NCBI RefSeq assembly: GCF_006442815.1
Contig: NZ_VFVL01000019.1
Location: 48,382-112,381, forward strand
DNA: 64,000 nucleotides
From: Mesorhizobium sp. B2-4-3
Lineage (GTDB): Bacteria; Pseudomonadota; Alphaproteobacteria; Rhizobiales; Rhizobiaceae
Reading direction: 5' to 3'
The first letter of the stretch is position 1. Each line of letters begins with the position of its first letter. The translations under genes and the position numbers were made by a program. Below the pieces are notes generated by a model, which searched no databases, was not told the origin of the DNA, and saw nothing but the letters and a program-made list of their open reading frames with translations. This document shows, one piece after another, positions 19,145 through 28,609 of the stretch.

Positions 19145-20865
19145 TCGGCGGGCTTCCAAGGATCGGCGATCTGCTGAAGCGCCGGAAGAAGCAGGCAGAG
19201 GATGGCTCGATCGTCGTCGATGCGGCACGCAAGGCGACTGGCGGCAAGGCAAGGACGCGCATCGTCATGACGATGGCGGTGTTCTTCACCATCTATTCGA
19301 CCATTGCCGGCAGGCTCGTCTATCTCGGCATGCAGAATCCCGATCTTTCGGGCGGCCCGGAGAACCGGGTCACGGCATCGCGTCCGGATATCGTGGATCG
19401 CAATGGCGAGGTGCTGGCGACCGACATCAAGACGGCGTCGCTGTTTGCCGAGCCGCGCCGCATCGTCGACGCCGACGAGGCGATCGAGAAACTCTCGACG
19501 GTGCTGCCCGAGATCGATTACGAGCAGACCTATCGCAAGCTCAAGAGCGGCGCCGGCTTCGTCTGGCTGCAGCGGCAGCTGACGCCGAAGCAGCAGTCCG
19601 ACATCATGGCGCTCGGCGTTCCCGGCCTCGGCTTCCGCACCGAAAAGCGCCGCTTCTATCCGAGCGGTGAGACCTCGTCCTACATCGTCGGCCTCACCAA
19701 CATCGACAACCAGGGCATCTCCGGCATGGAGAAGTATATCGACGAGCAGGGGCTGAGCGACCTGCAGGCGTCGGGCCTGGCCGTGGCCAAGGATCTCAAG
19801 CCGGTCAAGCTTTCGATCGATCTGCGCGTCCAGCATGTGGTGCGCGACGAGATCGCCGCCGGCCTGGAGCGCTATCGCGCATTGGGCGCCGGCGCCGTCG
19901 TGCTGAACATCAAGACGGGCGAAGTGATGGCCATGGCCTCGGTGCCGGACTTCGACCCGAACAATCCTTACAATGCGCAGGAAAAAGACCGGCTGAACCG
20001 CATGTCGGCGGGCCTCTACGAGATGGGCTCGACCTTCAAGAGCTTCACCTCGGCCATGACGCTCGATTCCGGCAAGGCGACGATGAACAGCCGTTTCGAC
20101 GCGTCGCATCCGATCCGGGTGGGTCATCAGGCCATCCACGATTTCCATGGCAAGAACCGGGTGCTGTCCTTGCCGGAAGTGTTCCTCTATTCGTCCAATA
20201 TCGGGTCGGCCAGGGAGGCCGAACTGGTCGGCATCGAGGGGCACCGCGAATTCCTGCACCGCCTCGGCATTCTGGACAGGATGCAGACCGAACTGCCGGA
20301 AGTCGCCCGCCCAACCGAACCCAAGGTCTGGAAACAGGTCAATTCGTTCACCATCGCCTTCGGCCATGGCGTGTCGACGACGCCGCTGCAGGCCGCCGTC
20401 GGCTGCGCGGCGCTGATGCAGGGCTATCTGATCGAGCCGACATTCCTGGTTCGCAGCGAGCAGGATGCAATGGCGGTGGCCAAGAAAGTGGTCAGCGACA
20501 AGACGGTCGAAGGCATGCGCTATCTCTATACGCTGAACGCCGAGAAGGGCTCGGCCAGAAATGCCAGGGTCCCCGGTTACCGCGTTGGCGGCAAGACCGG
20601 AACGGCCGAGAAGGTCATCAACGGCCGCTACTCCAAGGACTTGAATTTCAACACCTTCGTCGCCGCCTTCCCGATGGACGATCCGCAATTTCTGGTGTTC
20701 ACGATCGCCGACGCCCCGCATCCTGAAAAGCCCGGGATGACCGACGTCGCCGCCAACAATGCTGGGGTCATGGCCGGCAACATCATCAGACGCGCGGCCG
20801 CCATGCTTGGCGTGAAGCCAGATTTCAGCCATGAAAATGGTGCAACGCTGGTTTCCTATCAGTGA
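19141..20865 (+). CDS. ftsI: Septal peptidoglycan transpeptidase FtsI (PBP3)
   Basis: 574 residues, class B penicillin-binding protein. One N-terminal membrane anchor (about 40-62), a pedestal domain (ASRPDIVDRNGEVLATDI) and a C-terminal transpeptidase domain with all three active-site motifs: STFK (297-300), SSN (351-353) and KTG (485-487). It crosslinks septal murein with FtsW. Basic, cytoplasmic N-terminal tail (KRRKKQ) is present. Start ATG 19141 overlaps the ftsL stop. Confidence 0.97.
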   Translation: MIGGLPRIGDLLKRRKKQAEDGSIVVDAARKATGGKARTRIVMTMAVFFTIYSTIAGRLVYLGMQNPDLSGGPENRVTASRPDIVDRNGEVLATDIKTASLFAEPRRIVDADEAIEKLSTVLPEIDYEQTYRKLKSGAGFVWLQRQLTPKQQSDIMALGVPGLGFRTEKRRFYPSGETSSYIVGLTNIDNQGISGMEKYIDEQGLSDLQASGLAVAKDLKPVKLSIDLRVQHVVRDEIAAGLERYRALGAGAVVLNIKTGEVMAMASVPDFDPNNPYNAQEKDRLNRMSAGLYEMGSTFKSFTSAMTLDSGKATMNSRFDASHPIRVGHQAIHDFHGKNRVLSLPEVFLYSSNIGSAREAELVGIEGHREFLHRLGILDRMQTELPEVARPTEPKVWKQVNSFTIAFGHGVSTTPLQAAVGCAALMQGYLIEPTFLVRSEQDAMAVAKKVVSDKTVEGMRYLYTLNAEKGSARNARVPGYRVGGKTGTAEKVINGRYSKDLNFNTFVAAFPMDDPQFLVFTIADAPHPEKPGMTDVAANNAGVMAGNIIRRAAAMLGVKPDFSHENGATLVSYQ

Positions 20866-20919
20866 TTCTTGGGGCGCGCCGGCAACTGCGCGCTATTTTG
20901 TTGCGGTGAACGGGACTCA

Positions 20920-22374
20920 ATGCATCTAAAAGATCTAGCCGGCATCCTGCCTGTCGAGGGAACAGCTTCCCCCGATCTGGAGGTGACCGGACTTTCCTCC
21001 GATTCCCGCTCGGTCAAGACCGGCGTCGTCTTCTTCGCGCTTGCCGGCAGCAAGGCCGATGGCTCGACCTATGCGGCCGATGCCGCGGCCCGAGGCGCCG
21101 CGGCGATCGTCACCGGCAGGGGCGCGACCGTCTCCGGCCTGTCGATCCCGGTCCTTGCCGTCGATGATCCGCGCCTGGCGCTGGCGCTCAGCGCGGCGCG
21201 CTTCTTCGGACGCCAGCCGCAGACCATGGTTGCCGTCACCGGCACCGCCGGCAAGACATCCGTCGCCGCCTTCACCCGCCAGATCTGGGAGCAGGCGGGT
21301 TTTGCCGCCGCTTCGATCGGCACGACCGGTGTCGTGGCGCCCGGCCGCAACGAATATGGCTCGCTGACGACGCCCGATCCGGTGGCGCTGCACCGATTGC
21401 TCAAGGAACTGGCGGATGCAGGCGTCACCCACGCCTCGATGGAAGCCTCGAGCCATGGTCTCGACCAGCGCCGCCTCGACGGCGTGAAGCTCGCGGCCGG
21501 CGCTTTCACCAATCTTGGCCGCGACCACATGGATTATCATCCGACGGTCGAGGATTATCACCGCGCCAAGCTGCGCCTGTTCGATACGTTGCTGCCGAAG
21601 GGCGCGCCCGCGATCGTCTTTGCCGACGACCCATGGTCGGAGCCCACGATCAAGGCCGCGAAGGCGGCGGGCCTGAAGGTGCTGACCGTCGGCCGCCATG
21701 GCGATTTCCTGACGCTGAAGCGGGTCGAGCATGAGCGCCATCGCCAGCGCGCCGAAATCGTGGCGGACGGCGTGCTGCACGAGGTCGACCTGCCATTGGC
21801 CGGCGATTTCCAGATCGCCAACGCGCTGGTCTCGGCCGGCCTTGCCATTGCAACTGGAACGCCCGCGGGCAAAGCCTTGGCGGCATTGGAGAAATTGAAG
21901 GGCGCGCCGGGCCGGCTCGACCTCGTCGGCACCACCGCGGCCGGCGCTCCGGTTTATGTCGACTATGCCCACAAGCCGGATGCGCTGGAGAATGTGCTGA
22001 CCTCGGTCCGACCTTTCACCACAGGCCGCGTCGTCGTGGTGTTCGGCTGCGGCGGCGACCGCGACCGGGGAAAAAGGCCGATCATGGGCGAGATCGCGAC
22101 ACGGCTCGCCGATATCGTTATCGTCACAGACGACAACCCGCGCACCGAAGTGCCCGAAACCATCCGCGTGGCGATCCTCGCCGCGGCACCCGGCGCCATC
22201 GAGATCGGCGATCGCCGCAAGGCGATCCACGAGGCGGTCGCGATGCTTCGCGCCGGCGACACGCTCATCGTCGCCGGCAAGGGACATGAGGAAGGCCAGA
22301 CCGTCGGCTCCGAAACCTTCCACTTCTCCGACCATGAGGAAGTGCGCGAGGCGCTCAAGGAGCGCGCCGCATGA
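20920..22374 (+). CDS. murE: UDP-MurNAc-L-Ala-D-Glu:meso-diaminopimelate ligase
   Basis: 484 residues. Adds the third stem-peptide residue. ATP loop GTAGKTS is at 108-114 and the DNPR motif that recognises meso-diaminopimelate is at 405-408, so the substrate is DAP rather than lysine. YAHKPDALENVL and the central-domain HGLDQRRLDG are typical. ATG 20920 is used since the preceding codons carry no homology-like sequence. It follows ftsI by 54 bp and overlaps murF by ATGA. Confidence 0.96.
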   Translation: MHLKDLAGILPVEGTASPDLEVTGLSSDSRSVKTGVVFFALAGSKADGSTYAADAAARGAAAIVTGRGATVSGLSIPVLAVDDPRLALALSAARFFGRQPQTMVAVTGTAGKTSVAAFTRQIWEQAGFAAASIGTTGVVAPGRNEYGSLTTPDPVALHRLLKELADAGVTHASMEASSHGLDQRRLDGVKLAAGAFTNLGRDHMDYHPTVEDYHRAKLRLFDTLLPKGAPAIVFADDPWSEPTIKAAKAAGLKVLTVGRHGDFLTLKRVEHERHRQRAEIVADGVLHEVDLPLAGDFQIANALVSAGLAIATGTPAGKALAALEKLKGAPGRLDLVGTTAAGAPVYVDYAHKPDALENVLTSVRPFTTGRVVVVFGCGGDRDRGKRPIMGEIATRLADIVIVTDDNPRTEVPETIRVAILAAAPGAIEIGDRRKAIHEAVAMLRAGDTLIVAGKGHEEGQTVGSETFHFSDHEEVREALKERAA

Positions 22375-23804
22375 GGTTGCTGTGGACATCGGAAGCACTG
22401 GTCGAAGCCATGGGCGGCAGGCCGATCGGCTCGCTGCCGGAGGGCATCAGCGGCATTTCGATCGACAGCCGTAGCCTTGCGCCCGGAGACGCCTTCTTCG
22501 CCATCAAGGGCGAGGCGATGGACGGCCATGATTTCGCGACAGCGGCGGTCAAGGCCGGAGCGGCCGTGCTGGTCGTCGCCGAGGGCAAGCTGCCCTCGCT
22601 CGGTCGGCTGACGGCGCCGATGATCGTCGTGCAGGACGTGCTTGCGGCTCTCGAGAAGCTCGGTGTGGCCGCCCGCGCCCGCTCGAAGGCCAGGATCATC
22701 GCGGTCACCGGCTCGGCCGGCAAGACGACCACCAAGGAAGCGCTGCGCCATGTGCTGTCGGCGGTCGGCAAGGTGCACGCCTCGGCGCAGTCGTTTAACA
22801 ACCATTGGGGCGTGCCGCTGACGCTGGCGCGCATGCCGCAGGACTGCGACTATGCGGTTTTCGAGATCGGCATGAACCATCCGGGCGAGATCAGGCCGCT
22901 GGTCAAGATGGTCAGGCCGCATGTCGCTATCGTGACGATCATTGCCGCCGCCCATCTCGGCTTCTTCAAGAATCTCGACGAGATCGCCACGGCCAAGGCC
23001 GAGATTTTCGAGGGGATCGAGCCCGGCGGCGCCGCGCTGCTCAACCGCGACGATCCACGCTGGAAGCTGCTCGGGAAAATGGCGAAAGAGGCGGGGGTCG
23101 AGCATGTCTTCGGCTTCGGCGAAAATCCCCGTTCGGCGTTCCGCCTTGTCGGCTGCGAGCTTCATGCCGACCATTCCGACATCGCCGTCAAGATCGGCAA
23201 GAAGGACCTGACCGCCCGTGTCGGGGCGCCTGGCCGCCATATCGTGCAGAACGTGCTGGCCGTGCTCGGCGCCGCGCAACTGGTCGGTGCCGATGTCGAC
23301 AAGGTCGCGGCTGCGCTGGCCGATCTGTCGGCCGAGCGCGGGCGGGGCCGACGCCATGTCCTGCATCATCCCAACGGGCCGATCACGCTGATCGACGAGA
23401 GCTACAACGCCAATCCGGCGTCGATGGCGGCGGCCATGGCGCTGCTCAACGCCACGCCGGTTTCGGGTGAGGGCCGGCGTATCGCCGTGCTCGGCGACAT
23501 GCTGGAGCTCGGCAGCCATTCGGCGAAGCTCCACGCGGCGCTTGCCGGGCTGATCGTCGGCACGGGCACGCACAACGTCTTTCTCGGCGGTCCGGAGATG
23601 CGGGCGCTGGCTGACGTCCTGCCGTCAGACATCGCAACCGAGTATCGATCGGGAGCGGAAGAACTGAAGCCAATCGTGATCTCCACACTCAGGCCCGGCG
23701 ACGTGGTGATGGTCAAATCGTCGAAAGGCATCGGGTTTTCAAAGCTGGTCGAGGCATTGCTCGGCAAATTTCCGGCGGAAGCCACAAACATTAAGCCGAC
23801 CTAG
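22371..23804 (+). CDS. murF: UDP-MurNAc-tripeptide:D-Ala-D-Ala ligase
   Basis: 477 residues of the Mur ligase family. It joins D-Ala-D-Ala (from DdlB in this cluster) to the tripeptide in the cytoplasm. ATP loop GSAGKTTT at 114-121, the carbamylated-lysine/metal region EIGMNHPGEI, and C-terminal DESYNANPASM support MurF over the other Mur ligases. Starts inside the murE stop (ATGA); mraY follows after 26 bp. Confidence 0.96.
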   Translation: MRLLWTSEALVEAMGGRPIGSLPEGISGISIDSRSLAPGDAFFAIKGEAMDGHDFATAAVKAGAAVLVVAEGKLPSLGRLTAPMIVVQDVLAALEKLGVAARARSKARIIAVTGSAGKTTTKEALRHVLSAVGKVHASAQSFNNHWGVPLTLARMPQDCDYAVFEIGMNHPGEIRPLVKMVRPHVAIVTIIAAAHLGFFKNLDEIATAKAEIFEGIEPGGAALLNRDDPRWKLLGKMAKEAGVEHVFGFGENPRSAFRLVGCELHADHSDIAVKIGKKDLTARVGAPGRHIVQNVLAVLGAAQLVGADVDKVAAALADLSAERGRGRRHVLHHPNGPITLIDESYNANPASMAAAMALLNATPVSGEGRRIAVLGDMLELGSHSAKLHAALAGLIVGTGTHNVFLGGPEMRALADVLPSDIATEYRSGAEELKPIVISTLRPGDVVMVKSSKGIGFSKLVEALLGKFPAEATNIKPT

Positions 23805-23830
23805 GTCGGATTCCGGGGGACGGAAAGACC

Positions 23831-24913
23831 ATGTTCACACTGCTCGTCGATTTCGCGGACAAGATCTCGTTCTTCAACGTCTTCCGCTACATCACTTTTC
23901 GCACCGGCGGCGCGCTGATCACGTCGGCGCTGATCGTCTTCATCTTCGGGCCGACGATCATCAATTCGCTGCGCCTGCGGCAAGGCAAGGGCCAGCCGAT
24001 CCGCGCCGACGGCCCGCAGACCCATTTCAAGAAGGCCGGAACGCCGACCATGGGCGGGCTGATGATCCTGTCCGGCATCATCGGCTCGTCGCTTTTATGG
24101 GCAAACCTTTCCAGCATCTATGTCTGGGTCGTGTTGCTGGTCACCGTCGGCTTCGGCTCGATCGGCTTTTACGACGACTATCTCAAGGTCACCAAGCAGT
24201 CGCATCTGGGCTTCTCCGGCAAGGCGCGCCTGGCGATCGAGTTCGTCATCGCGGCCATCGCCGCGTGGGTGATCATGCACAATGGCCAGGCCCCGTTCTC
24301 GTCGTCGCTGACCTTCCCCTTCGCCAAGGAATTCCTCGTCAACCTCGGCTGGTTCTTCATCCCGTTCTCCTGCTTCGTCATCGTCGGCGCCGGCAATGCG
24401 GTGAACCTGACCGACGGCCTCGACGGCCTGGCGATCGTGCCGATCATGATCGCGGCGGCGTCCTTCGGCGTCATCGCCTACCTGTCGGGCAACGCGGTCT
24501 TCGCCGAATACCTGCAGATCCATTTCGTGCCCGGCACCGGCGAACTCGCCGTCGTGCTCGGCGCGGTGATCGGCGCCGGCCTCGGCTTCCTCTGGTTCAA
24601 CGCGCCGCCGGCCGCGATCTTCATGGGCGACACCGGCTCGCTGGCGATGGGTGGGCTGATCGGCACCATCGCGGTCGCCACCAAGCACGAGATCGTGCTG
24701 GTCATCGTCGGCGGCCTGTTCGTGGTCGAGATCCTGTCGGTCATCATCCAGGTCGGCTATTTCAAGATGACCGGCAAGCGGGTCTTCCTGATGGCGCCGA
24801 TCCATCACCATTTCGAAAAGCTCGGCTGGACCGAAAGCCAGGTGGTGATACGCTTCTGGATCATTGCCGTCATCCTGGCGCTGGTCGGCCTTTCCACCCT
24901 CAAGCTCAGATAG
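23831..24913 (+). CDS. mraY: Phospho-MurNAc-pentapeptide translocase MraY
   Basis: 360 residues, polytopic with about ten membrane helices. It moves phospho-MurNAc-pentapeptide onto undecaprenyl phosphate to make lipid I at the inner face of the membrane. The family acidic motifs GFYDDYLKV and AVNLTDGLDGLA and the late APIHHHFEKLGW loop are all intact, as is FMGDTGSLAMGG. ATG 23831 has GGGGGACGGAAAG ahead of it. Confidence 0.97.
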   Translation: MFTLLVDFADKISFFNVFRYITFRTGGALITSALIVFIFGPTIINSLRLRQGKGQPIRADGPQTHFKKAGTPTMGGLMILSGIIGSSLLWANLSSIYVWVVLLVTVGFGSIGFYDDYLKVTKQSHLGFSGKARLAIEFVIAAIAAWVIMHNGQAPFSSSLTFPFAKEFLVNLGWFFIPFSCFVIVGAGNAVNLTDGLDGLAIVPIMIAAASFGVIAYLSGNAVFAEYLQIHFVPGTGELAVVLGAVIGAGLGFLWFNAPPAAIFMGDTGSLAMGGLIGTIAVATKHEIVLVIVGGLFVVEILSVIIQVGYFKMTGKRVFLMAPIHHHFEKLGWTESQVVIRFWIIAVILALVGLSTLKLR

Positions 24914-24923
24914 GACTCGCCGC

Positions 24924-26327
24924 TTGATCCCCGCCGCTTCCTTTTCCGGCAAACGCGTTTCGCTCTTCGGGCTTGGCGGCTCGGGGATCGCCACCGCGCA
25001 TGCGCTGATCGCCGGCGGCGCCGAGGTGCTGGCCTGGGACGACAATCCAGACAGCGTCGCCAAGGCAGCGGCCGCGGGGATTACGACCGGAGATCTGCGC
25101 GCCGCCGACTGGCCGCTTTTCGCCGCCTTCGTGTTGTCGCCAGGGGTGCCGCTGACGCATCCGAAGCCGCATTGGACGGTGGAGCTGGCGCGCGGCGCCG
25201 GCGTCGAGGTGATCGGCGATATCGAGCTGTTCTGCCGCGAGCGCATCAGCCGCGCGCCGGCTGCACCCTTCATCGCGATCACCGGCACCAACGGCAAGTC
25301 CACGACGACGGCTCTGACGGCGCATATCGTGAAGTCGGCAGGCCGCGACACGCAGATGGGCGGCAATATCGGCCGAGCGATCATGACGCTCGATCCGCCC
25401 GAGCCGGCACGGCATTATGTGGTCGAGTGCTCGTCCTACCAAATCGATCTCGCGCCCTCGATCAATCCGACCGCCGGCATCCTGCTCAACCTGACGCCGG
25501 ACCATCTCGACCGGCACGGCACGATGGCGCATTACGCCTCGATCAAGGAGCGGCTGGTTGCCGGCTCAGACACGGCGATCGTCGGCGTCGACGATTCCTG
25601 GTGCGCCCAGATCGCCGACCGCCTGGAGCGCGCCGGCCGGCAGGTCATCCGCATTTCCAAGCGCCTGCCTTTGACCGACGGCTATTTCGCCGACGGCACC
25701 AATCTGATGGAAGCCGTGCACGGCCGCTACAGCCGCGTCGCCTTCCTCGAAGGCATCGGCTCGCTGCGCGGCCAGCACAATGCGCAGAACGCGCTGGCCG
25801 CCGTCGTCGCCTGCCTGAAGGTCGGGCTCGATCTCGGCGAGATCCAGGCCGGGCTCGAAAGCTTCCCCGGGCTGGCGCACCGCATGGAGCAGGTCGGCCG
25901 CAAGGACCATGTGCTGTTCGTCAACGATTCCAAGGCGACCAATGCCGATGCGGCAGCGCCCGCGCTGTCGAGCTTCGCCAACCGTATCTACTGGATCGCC
26001 GGCGGCCTGCCCAAGGAAGGCGGCATCGAGCCGCTGCGCGGCTTCTTCCCGCGCATCGCCAAGGCCTATCTGATCGGCGAGGCGGCGCCCGCCTTTGCGG
26101 CGACGCTCGGCGAGGCGGTGCCTTACGAGATATCGGGAACGCTTGCGGCGGCGGTTGAGCATGCCGCCAACGACGCGGCAAAGGACACCGGCGGCGAGGC
26201 CGTGGTGCTGCTTTCGCCGGCCTGCGCCAGTTTCGACCAGTTCAAGAATTTCGAGGTTCGCGGCGAAGCCTTCAGGCAAGCTGCGACTGCTATTGATGGT
26301 GTGAAACCCATCGGAGGGCCACGTTGA
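24924..26327 (+). CDS. murD: UDP-MurNAc-L-Ala:D-glutamate ligase
   Basis: 467 residues. Adds D-Glu to UDP-MurNAc-L-Ala. N-terminal Rossmann-like KRVSLFGLGGSGIATAHAL, ATP loop GTNGKST at about 121-127, EDC-type ECSSYQIDL and C-terminal LLSPACASFDQFKNFEVRGEAF are characteristic. The start is taken as TTG 24924 (TAGGA upstream, 10 bp after mraY); an ATG at 24864 would overlap mraY by 50 bp. Stop overlaps ftsW start. Confidence 0.94.
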   Translation: MIPAASFSGKRVSLFGLGGSGIATAHALIAGGAEVLAWDDNPDSVAKAAAAGITTGDLRAADWPLFAAFVLSPGVPLTHPKPHWTVELARGAGVEVIGDIELFCRERISRAPAAPFIAITGTNGKSTTTALTAHIVKSAGRDTQMGGNIGRAIMTLDPPEPARHYVVECSSYQIDLAPSINPTAGILLNLTPDHLDRHGTMAHYASIKERLVAGSDTAIVGVDDSWCAQIADRLERAGRQVIRISKRLPLTDGYFADGTNLMEAVHGRYSRVAFLEGIGSLRGQHNAQNALAAVVACLKVGLDLGEIQAGLESFPGLAHRMEQVGRKDHVLFVNDSKATNADAAAPALSSFANRIYWIAGGLPKEGGIEPLRGFFPRIAKAYLIGEAAPAFAATLGEAVPYEISGTLAAAVEHAANDAAKDTGGEAVVLLSPACASFDQFKNFEVRGEAFRQAATAIDGVKPIGGPR

Positions 26328-27478
26328 TGCAAAGCCGTCTCGACAAAAGTCCTGTCGCCACCTGGTGGTGGACGATCGATCGCTGGTTCCTGGCGGCATT
26401 CCTGTCGCTGATGGGACTGGGTATCGTGCTGTCCTTCGCCGCAAGCCCGGCGGTGGCCGAGCGCATCGGCCTCGACAGCTTCCACTTCGCCACGCGCCAG
26501 ATCATCTTCACCATCCCGGCGCTTATCGTGATGCTGGCGGTCTCTTTCCTGGAGGCGCGGCAGATAAGGCGCATGTCGCTGGTGATGATCTGCATCATGC
26601 TGGTGCTGATGGTGGCAGTGCTCTACATCGGCGTCGAGGTAAAGGGGGCGCGGCGCTGGGTGTCGCTCGCCGGCCTTTCGATCCAGCCGTCCGAATTCCT
26701 GAAACCGGCCTTCGTCATCATCTGCGCCTGGCTCTTTGCGGAGCACAGGCGTCAGCCCGACATTCCCGGCAATCTGTTCGCCATGCTTTTGCTTGCGCTG
26801 GTCATCTCGCTTCTGGTGGCGCAGCCCGATCTCGGCCAGACCATGCTGGTGCTGGGCACCTGGGGCGTGATGTTCTTCATGGCCGGCTTGCCCTGGTTCT
26901 GGATCGTAGCGCTGGGCGCTGCCGGCGTCGGCGGCGTGTTCGCGGCCTATACGGTTTTTCCGCACGTCGCCGCGCGCATCGACAAGTTCATGACCGGCGA
27001 AGGCGACACCTTCCAGGTCGATATGGGCCGCGAGGCGCTGATCAATGGCGGCTGGTTCGGCGTCGGCCCGGGCGAGGGCACGGTGAAGCGGGTCATCCCC
27101 GACAGCCACGCTGACTTCGTCTTCTCGGTCGCGGGCGAGGAGTTCGGCCTCATCATGTGCTTCTTCATCATGTCGATCTTCGCCTTCATCGTGCTGCGCG
27201 GCTTGAGCATTGCGCTCAAGGAGCAGGACGATTTCACCCGCTATGCGGTCGGCGGCCTCGTCACCGTCTTCGGCCTGCAATCGGCCATCAACATGTGCGT
27301 GAACTTGCAGCTGATGCCGGCCAAGGGCATGACGCTGCCCTTCATCTCCTATGGCGGCTCCTCGCAGATCGCCATCGCCGTCTCGATGGGCATGGTGCTC
27401 GCATTGACGCGCAAGCGTCCGGAAAAGCGCAAGCAGATGGGCTTCGTCCTCTCGCAGCGCGCAATGCCGGCGGAATGA
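26327..27478 (+). CDS. ftsW: Septal lipid II polymerase/flippase FtsW (SEDS)
   Basis: 383 residues, about ten membrane helices. SEDS-family glycosyltransferase partner of FtsI. It carries VKGARRWVSLAGLSIQPSEFLKPAF, QPDLGQTMLVLGTWGVMFF with the catalytic-type Asp, and the C-terminal MTLPFISYGGSS signature of the family. ATG at 26327 follows GGAGGG and shares its A with the murD stop. murG starts 6 bp downstream. Confidence 0.96.
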   Translation: MQSRLDKSPVATWWWTIDRWFLAAFLSLMGLGIVLSFAASPAVAERIGLDSFHFATRQIIFTIPALIVMLAVSFLEARQIRRMSLVMICIMLVLMVAVLYIGVEVKGARRWVSLAGLSIQPSEFLKPAFVIICAWLFAEHRRQPDIPGNLFAMLLLALVISLLVAQPDLGQTMLVLGTWGVMFFMAGLPWFWIVALGAAGVGGVFAAYTVFPHVAARIDKFMTGEGDTFQVDMGREALINGGWFGVGPGEGTVKRVIPDSHADFVFSVAGEEFGLIMCFFIMSIFAFIVLRGLSIALKEQDDFTRYAVGGLVTVFGLQSAINMCVNLQLMPAKGMTLPFISYGGSSQIAIAVSMGMVLALTRKRPEKRKQMGFVLSQRAMPAE

Positions 27479-27484
27479 GGCAGG

Positions 27485-28609
27485 ATGGCGAAGGGTGTCA
27501 TCCTGCTTGCAGCCGGCGGAACGGGCGGACATCTGTTTCCGGCCGAAGCGCTGGCGCATGAGCTGATCGAACGCGGCTGGAAGGTGCATCTCGCCACCGA
27601 CCATCGCGCCGAGCGCTATTCCCGCCATTTCCCGGCAACCGACATTCACACGATCCCCTCGGCCACGCTGGGTTCGAAGAACCCGGTCGCCATGCTCTCG
27701 GCCTTCTGGAAGATCTGGCAGGGCGTGCGGGAGGCCGGCCGGGTAATCGCCAGGATCAAGCCGGAAGCGGTCGTCGGCTTCGGCGGCTATCCGACGCTGC
27801 CGCCGCTCTATGCGGCGACAAGGCGAAGAGTGCCGACGCTGATCCATGAGCAGAACGCCGTCATGGGCCGCGCCAACAAGGCGCTTGCCAGCCGCGTGGA
27901 TGCGATTGCCGGCGGCTTCCTGCCGGAGGGCGCCAGCGCTGACGGCGCAAAGACGGTGACCACCGGCAATCCGGTCAGGCCGCAGGTCCTCGAGGCAGCG
28001 AAAACGCCTTACGTGGTACCGAACGAGGGCGAGCCGTTCCGTTTCCTGGTGTTCGGCGGCAGCCAGGGCGCGCAGTTCTTTTCCGATGCGGTTCCAGCGG
28101 CGATCGCGCTTTTGCCGCAAGACCAGCGCAAGCGGCTGGCGATCACCCAGCAGGCGCGCGCCGAGGATGTGGCGCGGGTGAAGGCCGCCTATGCCGAACT
28201 CGGCGTCGACGCGCAGGTTTCGCCTTTCTTCACCGACATGGCGGCGCGCATGGCGGCGGCGCATCTGGTGATGTCGCGCTCGGGCGCCTCGACCGTTTCG
28301 GAAATCGCCGTCATCGGCCGGCCGGCTCTGCTGGTGCCTTATCCGCACGCGCTCGACCACGACCAGGCGGCGAATGCCGCGGCCCTTGCCGCCGCCGGCG
28401 GCGCCGAGCTTCACCCGCAATCGACGCTGTCGGCGGAGCGGATCGCCGAGCTGGTCGGTGGGCTGATCAAGGACCCGAACCGGCTGGCGACCATGGCCGC
28501 CGCCGCCCGCTCGGCCGGGAAACCGAACGCGGCGCGGTTGCTCGCCGATCTGACAGAGGCTATTGCGTCCGGCAAAACGGTTTCGGACTACAGGAGGACG
28601 CGCGCATGA
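27485..28609 (+). CDS. murG: Lipid II synthase MurG (GlcNAc transferase)
   Basis: 374 residues, GT-B fold. Transfers GlcNAc from UDP-GlcNAc to lipid I on the cytoplasmic face of the membrane. The N-terminal GGTGGHLFPAEALA glycine loop (about 10-18), IHEQNAVMGRANKAL, the second domain FRFLVFGGSQGAQFF and the UDP-binding MSRSGASTVSEIAVIGRPALLVPYPHALD are complete. It starts at the ATG after GAGGCAGG. Stop overlaps murC start. Confidence 0.97.
   Translation: MAKGVILLAAGGTGGHLFPAEALAHELIERGWKVHLATDHRAERYSRHFPATDIHTIPSATLGSKNPVAMLSAFWKIWQGVREAGRVIARIKPEAVVGFGGYPTLPPLYAATRRRVPTLIHEQNAVMGRANKALASRVDAIAGGFLPEGASADGAKTVTTGNPVRPQVLEAAKTPYVVPNEGEPFRFLVFGGSQGAQFFSDAVPAAIALLPQDQRKRLAITQQARAEDVARVKAAYAELGVDAQVSPFFTDMAARMAAAHLVMSRSGASTVSEIAVIGRPALLVPYPHALDHDQAANAAALAAAGGAELHPQSTLSAERIAELVGGLIKDPNRLATMAAAARSAGKPNAARLLADLTEAIASGKTVSDYRRTRA

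Noticed and set aside
26123..28420. 765-codon open frame on the minus strand over murD, ftsW and murG
   Set aside because: Antisense to three well-conserved genes; His/Arg/Asp-rich composition typical of GC-rich shadow frames; no family motif.
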